Of a stretch of 10,834 bases of DNA, positions 5,770 through 10,834 are shown piece by piece. Where the stretch lies: the NCBI GenBank assembly GCA_964590755.1, contig CAZPYK010000056.1:1-10834 (forward strand), read 5' to 3'. Positions within the stretch are counted from its first letter, which is position 1, and each line of letters opens with the position of its first letter. The stretch comes from CAG-390 sp964590755 (lineage in GTDB: Bacteria > Bacillota > Clostridia > Oscillospirales > CAG-272). A program made the position numbers and the translations under genes. Under the pieces are notes generated by a model. It saw nothing but the letters and a program-made list of their open reading frames with translations, searched no databases and had not been told where the DNA came from.

Positions 5770-7458
5770 ATGAAAAAACATCAGACCGCCTCCGATGCCG
5801 TGCTCGCCTCGAAACGGATAACCGACTTCGCGGGAGCGGATGCCTTGGGGCTTCGGCTGACCGACATGCGCGTTCTGCCCGACGGCTCGCTCGAACGGCG
5901 CGAGGGCTTCTCGCACAGATGCACGCTTCCGGGGGTACCGCGGGCGATGCTCGAATGCGCCGCGGGCGGCTTTTATGCGCTCATCGGCAAATATCTCTAC
6001 CTTGCCGACACCGATTCGGGAAGCGTCACGCGTCTTGCCGAGGTCACGGCTTCGACCGGAGAGGCGGCAATATTCCGCTTCGGCGGCTCTATCTTTTTGC
6101 TTGACGGCACCGACCTGTGGCGTTACGATAACGGCACGGTCATCTCCGAGCAGGGCTACGCTCCGCTCTACGGCAGAAACTGGAATCCCTTGAGCCGCGG
6201 CAGTATAAACGAGCCGCTCAACCTTCTGACACGGAAGGTGCGAATACACTACCGCGTGAGCGAGGAGACCACCAGACTTGTCACGGGGATCAAGCTTGAA
6301 AGCATTGACAGCTTTGAACTTAACGGCGAGGTTAGGGAATTCGGCGAGGGCACGACCTGGTACCTCGGCGACAACGGCAGCTATATTCGCTGTACCACTC
6401 TGCTGCCCGAGGATTCGGTGATCATCTGCGCCACCGTTTCGGAGGACGAATTCGATCGCTCGGCTCTTGCCGTCTGCACACGTGCGGGAGTTTTCTCGGA
6501 CGGCGCCGCCGAGACCGTCTGCCTCTTCGGCGGCACCGAGCCCGCCTTGATATTCCTCTCGCGGTACGTTTCGGTGAGCGAGCTCGACGAAGCGCACAAG
6601 GCAATTCCGACATCGGGCGAGCTCTATTTCCCCGCCAACGGGATAATGACCGTCGGTGACGGCAAGGCGGCGGTAAGGCAGGTCTGCTCGGTCGGAGGCG
6701 ACGCACTGCTCGTGACCGACGCGGCGGTATATCGCTTCGTGCGGCGCGCTTCACTCCCCCCGCGCGCGGAGCCCATCGACACATTGCGCGGCATCGATCG
6801 CGGCAGAGCGGCAGCCTTCGGCGACGGCATGCTCGGAGTGTTTGAAAACGACATCTGCATTTGGCGCGGCAATTCGGTCGGCAAGCGGATATCGGATGCG
6901 ACACTGACCGAGCATGTCGCGGACATAACCGACGCATGCGCCTGCCCCGCACACGACGAGGTGTGGTTCTGCGAGCCGAGCTCGGAGGACGGCGGGATAC
7001 TTGTCTACGATCACAGCGCGGATGTGTTCTGCCGCTTCACCGAAGCATACGCCGACAGACTGCTGCGCATCGGCTCCGATATGGGCTTTTTGCGCGGCAA
7101 GGAGGTCTATCTGTTCGACCGTGCGCTTGATGTCGACATACTTTCGGACGGCACCGAGCGCGAAATAGTCGGCGTCGCGGAATCGGCGTTTATCGATTTC
7201 GGCATTCCCGACGTGACAAAACGTCTTCACCGTGTATCTGCGGACGTACGCGGCGGCGAAGTACTGATCGAACTCACGGCAGATGCCGGACGAAAAGCCG
7301 CGCGCGCTTTCGACGGCAAGCACGTCACCGACGGTGCGCCGACCTACAGGAGCGCTCGCGCCAACATCGGGCGCTTCGGAAGCCTGCGCTATCGCGCGAG
7401 CACCGACGGCGACGGTCTGCCGCGCATACGCGGCATAGAGCTTGCCGTGAAAAAATAA
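5770..7458 (+). CDS. P22 gp10-like tail nozzle / head-closure protein (putative)
   Basis: A 562-residue, beta-rich protein. ATG 5770 is chosen because AAAGGAAG (5753-5760) lies 9 bases upstream; the open frame reaches back into terL without a credible start. Near the N-terminus LRLTDMRVLPDGSLERREGF (29-47) resembles the opening of podovirus tail-stabilisation/nozzle proteins. Repeated strand-turn units follow (GGFYALIGKYLYLAD, GSIFLLDGTDLWRYD, GDALLVTDAAVYRF, GMLGVFENDICIWRG, DEVWFCEPS, GGILVYDH, KEVYLFDR), as expected for a propeller. The C-terminal part (SAFIDFGIPDVTKRLHRVS, then EVLIELTADAG) resembles the closing strands of these proteins. In P22 the gp10 ring sits below the adaptor and holds the needle. 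There the gene follows coat and gp4; here it sits between terL and portal. No signal peptide or membrane segment. It could instead be another virion propeller protein; membership of the head operon is secure, the exact role is inferred. Confidence 0.65.
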   Translation: MKKHQTASDAVLASKRITDFAGADALGLRLTDMRVLPDGSLERREGFSHRCTLPGVPRAMLECAAGGFYALIGKYLYLADTDSGSVTRLAEVTASTGEAAIFRFGGSIFLLDGTDLWRYDNGTVISEQGYAPLYGRNWNPLSRGSINEPLNLLTRKVRIHYRVSEETTRLVTGIKLESIDSFELNGEVREFGEGTTWYLGDNGSYIRCTTLLPEDSVIICATVSEDEFDRSALAVCTRAGVFSDGAAETVCLFGGTEPALIFLSRYVSVSELDEAHKAIPTSGELYFPANGIMTVGDGKAAVRQVCSVGGDALLVTDAAVYRFVRRASLPPRAEPIDTLRGIDRGRAAAFGDGMLGVFENDICIWRGNSVGKRISDATLTEHVADITDACACPAHDEVWFCEPSSEDGGILVYDHSADVFCRFTEAYADRLLRIGSDMGFLRGKEVYLFDRALDVDILSDGTEREIVGVAESAFIDFGIPDVTKRLHRVSADVRGGEVLIELTADAGRKAARAFDGKHVTDGAPTYRSARANIGRFGSLRYRASTDGDGLPRIRGIELAVKK

Positions 7459-7479
7459 TCAGAAAAAGGTAAATCAAAA

Positions 7480-9039
7480 ATGAGAACATCATCCGAAACC
7501 ACCGCCTGGCGACAATACGAGGCGGGGCGCGATCACAAGCGCCGAATAGGGCTTTACGAAACGGTGCGCACGAACGAGCGCTTCTACCGCGGCGATCAAT
7601 GGCAGGGTACAAACGCAAAGGATCTGCCGCGTCCCGTGTTTAACATCGTGCGCCGTATAGCCGATTATCTGATCTGCAACGTCGCCTCTGCGGATCTTAA
7701 GATAGATTATTCCGACGAGGAGCTGCCCTTTATTACCGACAGCTCGCTTGCGGCGGCGATCTCGCGCGGAATTGAAACGCTCAAGCTGAATGCGCAATAT
7801 CGATATGAGCGCGACCATCTCGGCTCGCTGATCTACCGCCTGCTGACCGACGCCGCGCTCTCGGGTGACGGTGCGCTCTACTGCTGGTGGGATCCCGTCG
7901 CGGAGGGGGACCCCGATCACCCGGGCGAGATAGTCACCGAGGCGATAGACAATGTAAACATTTTCGTCTCGGATGTCAATCGCGCGGATATCCAGAGTCA
8001 AGATTATATCATCCTCTCGGGACGCGCATCGGTGAGGTCGCTCAGAGAGGAGGCGCGCCGCAACGGCGTTTGCGAGAGAGACATCGCGAAGATAGTTCCG
8101 GACGGTCAAAACGGCACTGCGGCGCAATCGGGGGACGCTGCCATGTCCGAGCTTGAGGGCTGCGGAGATGAAAAGACCACCTATCTGGTCAAATTTTGGC
8201 GCGAGAACGGCAAAGTTTGGTTTGAAAGATCGACACGCTCCTGCGTCATTTGCCGTGCCGAAACACCCTGCAGGCTCTATCCGGTGGCATATTTCAACTG
8301 GTACCCCACCAAAAACAGCTTTCACGGCACCTCTCCGGTGAGCTGTCTGATACCCAATCAGCAATATATCAACCGCGCGTATGCCATGCTCATGAAGCAC
8401 ATGAGCGACACCGCGTTCTCAAAGATCATATATGACCGCACCCGCATTCCCGAGTGGACGAACGAGGTCGGTGAAGCGATCGGGGCGTTGGGCGGCGGAA
8501 ATATCGCCGATTCGGTTGCCGTGGTCGGCTGCGGACGGCTTGAAGACGGTTATCTTGAGCTGGTCGGCAACGTGATATCCGCGACAAAGGAGCTTTCCGG
8601 TGCGACCGAGACCGCGCTCGGGAACACCGCTCCCAACAACGCAAGCGCAATATTGGCACTGCGCGAGGGCGCGACGGTGGCGCTGGAACAGGTCAGCGCC
8701 TCGCTCTACAGATGCATTGAGGACATGGCAAACATTTGGGCGGATATGATATGCGCATATTATCCCGACACACGGCTTTTGCGCACTCCCGACGGCGTGT
8801 CGGATGCCGAGCTCGCACTGCTGCGCGGCACGCTCGTCCGCGCCCGCGTTTCTGTGGCGGAGAGTACACGCTACTCCGCGGCGGGAACACGCGAGGTGCT
8901 CGACCGACTTCTTGACGGCGGACACATAACGATAAGCGAATATCTCGAACGCCTGCCGAACGGTCTGCTTCCCAACAAGAGCGAGCTCTGCCTCGCGCAC
9001 CGCGGCACAGATGCAAACGACCAAAGCACATCAAAATGA
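7480..9039 (+). CDS. Phage portal protein (P22-like)
   Basis: A 519-residue portal: the dodecameric ring at one capsid vertex through which terminase pumps DNA and to which the adaptor binds. The N-terminal part has NERFYRGDQW (32-41) and PRPVFNIVRRIADYLICN, the usual portal opening. The middle has YFNWYPTKNSFHGTSP (about 271-286) followed by IPNQQYINRAYAMLMKHM, typical of P22-type portals. SGATETALGNTAPNNASAILALREGATVALEQ (about 374-405) then leads into the long helix that lines the channel. It is shorter than P22 gp1 (about 725 residues), so the long C-terminal barrel is missing; residues 440-519 are helical with a polar tail. ATG 7480 follows AAAAAGG (7463-7469) and lies 21 bases after the previous stop. 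The frame is intact. Confidence is high from motifs and from the terL-portal-scaffold-coat context. Confidence 0.88.
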   Translation: MRTSSETTAWRQYEAGRDHKRRIGLYETVRTNERFYRGDQWQGTNAKDLPRPVFNIVRRIADYLICNVASADLKIDYSDEELPFITDSSLAAAISRGIETLKLNAQYRYERDHLGSLIYRLLTDAALSGDGALYCWWDPVAEGDPDHPGEIVTEAIDNVNIFVSDVNRADIQSQDYIILSGRASVRSLREEARRNGVCERDIAKIVPDGQNGTAAQSGDAAMSELEGCGDEKTTYLVKFWRENGKVWFERSTRSCVICRAETPCRLYPVAYFNWYPTKNSFHGTSPVSCLIPNQQYINRAYAMLMKHMSDTAFSKIIYDRTRIPEWTNEVGEAIGALGGGNIADSVAVVGCGRLEDGYLELVGNVISATKELSGATETALGNTAPNNASAILALREGATVALEQVSASLYRCIEDMANIWADMICAYYPDTRLLRTPDGVSDAELALLRGTLVRARVSVAESTRYSAAGTREVLDRLLDGGHITISEYLERLPNGLLPNKSELCLAHRGTDANDQSTSK

Positions 9040-9057
9040 AAGGAATGATCACAAAAA

Positions 9058-9387
9058 ATGACAGACTTCAACGAAGCAACGGGGTCGAACGTCCCGGAAA
9101 CGCCGGACGAGCCCCTCACCGAGGAGCACGCGCCCGCCGATAACACGGCAGAAGAGCTGAAGACCGAGCTCGGAGCACTGCGAACGGAGCTTGAAAAGCT
9201 TCGCGCCGAGCTTGAGGCGACCGGCAGAGCTGCGGCTGTGCGGCATACCGACTCCGTGCCCGCAACTGCGGGCAAGGTCGGCGGCGGAAGCGCAACACTC
9301 TTCTCCCCCGCCGAGGTACGTGCCATGAGCCGTTCCGAGGTCAGAGACAACCTCGATCGCATACGCGAATCGATGCGTCACTGGTAA
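9058..9387 (+). CDS. Short capsid scaffolding protein
   Basis: A 109-residue acidic protein between portal and coat, the standard scaffold position in protease-free phage heads. Residues 1-30 are acidic and disordered; 31-55 (TAEELKTELGALRTELEK and on) form a clear heptad coiled coil with Leu at regular spacing; 60-80 are a Gly/Ala/Thr linker; 81-109 (LFSPAEVRAMSRSEVRDNLD, ending RIRESMRHW) form a basic helical end. A basic C-terminal helix is how P22 gp8 binds coat, so this tail probably does the same. P22 gp8 is about 303 residues, so this is a minimal version. ATG 9058 lies 13 bases after AAAGGA (9039-9044), a rather long spacing, and 18 bases after the portal stop. A nuclease, holin or structural role is unlikely. 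Confidence 0.75.
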   Translation: MTDFNEATGSNVPETPDEPLTEEHAPADNTAEELKTELGALRTELEKLRAELEATGRAAAVRHTDSVPATAGKVGGGSATLFSPAEVRAMSRSEVRDNLDRIRESMRHW

Positions 9388-9452
9388 AGCGGGTCCCCAA
9401 AAACAAAACCGATCCACAATCAAAATAAGCATATATTGAAAGGAAAAAGAAA

Positions 9453-10280
9453 ATGGCAATATCCAATTTTATCTCTACCGTATGGAGCGAAAGTCTGCTC
9501 TCAGCACTCGATCAAAAGTATATCGCCGTTGCAAACTGCAACCGCGAATACGAGGGAGACATCAAAAATCGCGGCGACCGCGTAAAGATCTGCGGTGTGG
9601 GCGACGTTACCGTCTTCAATTACACAAAGAATTCGGACTTCGCCTCAAGCGCGGAAACGCTCTCCGACTTCTCCAAGACCCTGATCATCGATCAAGCCAA
9701 GGCATTCAATTTCCAGATCGACGATGTCGACCGTGCGCAATCCAACCCCAAGCTGATGAACGAGGCGATGAAGAAGGCTGCCGCCGCGCTCGCCTCCACC
9801 GCCGACAGCTATATCTACTCCCTCTACAACGGAGCAGGCTCGACCGTCACCAACAACGCCGCAAGCGCCTCGAACATTCTTGACACCATCATCGACGCCC
9901 GCACTCGCCTGCTTGAGAACAACGTGACCGACCCCGGCGACATCGTCGTTGAGGTCTCCCCCGCGGTCGCCTCGCTGATATTCAAGGGCAAGCTCGCTTA
10001 TGTGGGCGACGAAATACTCGACAGCGGATGCATCGGCAGTGTGGCGGGCTGTCACGTATATGTTTCGAACAATATCGCCTCCGAGGATGCATCCGGCAAG
10101 ACGGTATACAAGTGCCTTGCCCGCTCAAAGCGTGCGGTCGCCTTTGCCGAACAGCTCAGCGAGATCGATGCCTACCGTCCCGAAAAGCGCTTCGCCGACG
10201 CGGTGAAGGGTCTGCACCTTTACGGAGCCAAGGTGGTATATCCCTCCGAGATGGTACTGCTCGACATCACCGTGGCTTGA
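9453..10280 (+). CDS. Major capsid protein (HK97 fold, P22 coat-like)
   Basis: A 275-residue coat protein that forms the shell. The N-terminal arm (MAISNFISTVWSESLLSALD) lacks the cleaved delta domain of HK97-type coats, matching the lack of a protease gene. GDRVKICGVGDVTVFNY (41-57) and a QIDDVDRAQSN segment (88-98) fit the E-loop and start of the P-domain; the long helix is near MNEAMKKAAAALASTADSYI (102-121); DIVVEVSPAVASLIFKG (163-179) and GSVAGCHVYVSNNI (195-208) are the characteristic P/A-domain strands. At 275 residues it is a bare HK97 fold without the inserted I-domain of P22 coat (430 residues). ATG 9453 has AAAGGA (9439-9444) 8 bases upstream. A 65-base AT-rich gap, the longest inside the cassette, precedes the gene. 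The frame is complete, with codon use like its neighbours. Confidence 0.9.
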   Translation: MAISNFISTVWSESLLSALDQKYIAVANCNREYEGDIKNRGDRVKICGVGDVTVFNYTKNSDFASSAETLSDFSKTLIIDQAKAFNFQIDDVDRAQSNPKLMNEAMKKAAAALASTADSYIYSLYNGAGSTVTNNAASASNILDTIIDARTRLLENNVTDPGDIVVEVSPAVASLIFKGKLAYVGDEILDSGCIGSVAGCHVYVSNNIASEDASGKTVYKCLARSKRAVAFAEQLSEIDAYRPEKRFADAVKGLHLYGAKVVYPSEMVLLDITVA

Positions 10281-10305
10281 GTCATGAGAGGAGGTATCCG
10301 ACCGA

Positions 10306-10713
10306 ATGACCTGTCGCAGCATTTATGACGCGGCACTCAGACTGCTGAACGAGGCGGTGAGCGACGCGGGTGAGGACGCTGTGCGCGACACCACCGCCGA
10401 GCTTGCCGAGCGTGCGCCGTATATACTCGCGGCGGCGGTATCCGAAATGCGCGAATCGGATGCCGCATACCGCGCGGCGCATAATCTCGAAGCTGTCGAC
10501 TACCCCGACGATGTGCTTCTGCCGCTCGACGCGACCTTTCCGCTCTCAACGCGCTTTGCGCATGCGGCGGCGTTCTATCTCGCCGCTCTGCTGGTGGCGG
10601 ATGAAGCGCCCGAGCTTTCGGACACACTGTTCGATCGCTTTTGCGACGCAATGGCGACCGTGCGCACGGCGATCCCCGTGCTGACCGGCAGAATACGCGA
10701 CGTGTACGCGTAA
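10306..10713 (+). CDS. Head-tail adaptor / connector protein (putative)
   Basis: A 135-residue, almost wholly helical protein. Its place directly after coat, its size and its pattern fit connector proteins (HK97 gp6, SPP1 gp15 and P22 gp4 type) that form a ring under the portal and keep packaged DNA inside. Visible parts are IYDAALRLLNEA (6-17), LAERAPYILAAAVSEM (33-48) and FPLSTRFAHAAAFYLAALLVADE (78-100), then LFDRFCDAMATVRT. The ATG at 10306 has the best ribosome site of the cassette, AGAGGAGGT (10287-10295), 10 bases upstream. It ends with TAATAA and is followed within 10 bases by a strong stem-loop, so it is the last gene of the transcript. No tail genes follow before the terminator. The family is inferred from pattern and position. 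Confidence 0.65.
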   Translation: MTCRSIYDAALRLLNEAVSDAGEDAVRDTTAELAERAPYILAAAVSEMRESDAAYRAAHNLEAVDYPDDVLLPLDATFPLSTRFAHAAAFYLAALLVADEAPELSDTLFDRFCDAMATVRTAIPVLTGRIRDVYA

Positions 10714-10719
10714 TAATAT

Positions 10720-10759
10720 ACGGTTGGGCTGTCTCGCTGACGCGAGACAGCCCAACCGT
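10720..10759 (+). terminator. Stem-loop at the end of the head cassette
   Basis: Perfect 18-bp arms (from 10720 and to 10759) enclose a 4-base TGAC loop; the stem is GC-rich (GGTTGGGCTGTCTCGC). It starts 7 bases after the adaptor stop codon. There is no T-run directly after it, so it may act as a 3' stabiliser or need help from downstream sequence. Its position and perfect pairing still mark the end of the operon. Confidence 0.75.
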
Positions 10760-10804
10760 TGTAGACCAAACAAACGATCTCGCCGGAGCGCCGAAAGTTT
10801 TCGC

Positions 10805-10824
10805 CCGCCTTTTTCAAAAGGCGG
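10805..10824. repeat. Hairpin at the window edge, probable dispersed intergenic element
   Basis: CCGCCTTTT and AAAAGGCGG are perfect 9-bp arms around TC. The preceding CGCCGAAAGTTTTCGCC and the following GGCGCCGG give the segment the look of intergenic hairpin repeats I recall from GC-rich gut Clostridia. No second copy is in the window and the element runs off the end, so the repeat status is inference; the hairpin is seen directly. Confidence 0.45.
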
Positions 10825-10834
10825 CGCCGGTCGA

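Noticed and set aside
5608..6597. Long - strand open frame (329 codons) opposite the nozzle-like gene
   Set aside because: Antisense shadow: no plausible ribosome site, low-complexity composition, and both overlapping + strand genes carry recognisable features.
7489..8400. Long - strand open frame (303 codons) opposite the portal gene
   Set aside because: The + strand frame has clear portal motifs over the same bases; the antisense frame shows none.
9388..9452. A possible separate promoter for the coat gene (TATATT at 9432)
   Set aside because: No -35 element at 16-18 bases, and transcription would start almost on the ribosome site. The AT-rich gap is better read as an accessible leader for a highly translated gene.
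3830..10834. Prophage attachment sites (matching direct repeats around the cassette)
   Set aside because: I compared the left control region with the sequence after 10713 by eye and found only matches of a few bases. There is no tRNA gene or integrase in the window.

Overview
The window looks like chromosomal DNA of a moderately GC-rich Gram-positive Clostridia-type bacterium, possibly an Oscillospirales-like gut organism. The evidence is strong AAAGGAGG-type ribosome sites, a CsaB-type cell-wall polysaccharide pyruvyl transferase, a secreted protein with an Ala-Pro-Glu-Thr linker and a Cys-Gly/hydrophobic/Lys-Lys-Lys C-terminus, and phage head genes of a type I associate with Clostridia. Taxonomy is inference; there is no rRNA or marker gene.

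Layout. (1) Positions 3-1394 (+): the 3' part of a gene for a secreted, membrane-anchored beta-propeller-like protein. Its start lies before the window. (2) A 40-bp perfect palindrome (1441-1480) sits between two convergent genes and probably terminates both. (3) Positions 1493-3751 (-): a 752-residue fusion of a GT4-type glycosyltransferase and a CsaB-like pyruvyl transferase, with a good ribosome site and a candidate sigma-A promoter. (4) A divergent control region (about 3752-4012) holds that promoter, a 17-bp dyad and a weaker candidate rightward promoter. (5) Positions about 4013-10713 (+): seven tightly spaced genes forming a phage head and DNA-packaging cassette: terminase small subunit, terminase large subunit, a P22 gp10-like tail-nozzle/propeller protein, portal, short scaffold, HK97-fold major capsid protein and a head-tail adaptor. 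(6) A stem-loop (10720-10759) closes the cassette, followed by a second hairpin (10805-10824) at the window edge that looks like part of a dispersed repeat.

How the genes work together. Scaffold, coat and portal would assemble a procapsid; the terminase would pump DNA through the portal; the adaptor and the nozzle-like protein would close the portal vertex, as in P22-type podoviruses. There is no integrase, repressor, replication gene, head protease, tail needle, tailspike, lysin or holin inside the cassette. It starts next to a host cell-wall gene and ends at a strong hairpin. Visible catalytic motifs are intact, and the bases and codons resemble those of the neighbouring host gene. This makes it the most interesting feature of the window: it may be a decayed prophage, part of a prophage that continues beyond the window, or a retained (domesticated, GTA-like or satellite-like) capsid system. 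The sequence alone cannot decide among these. The small terminase gene also seems to lack a normal start codon at the place where its ribosome site points.
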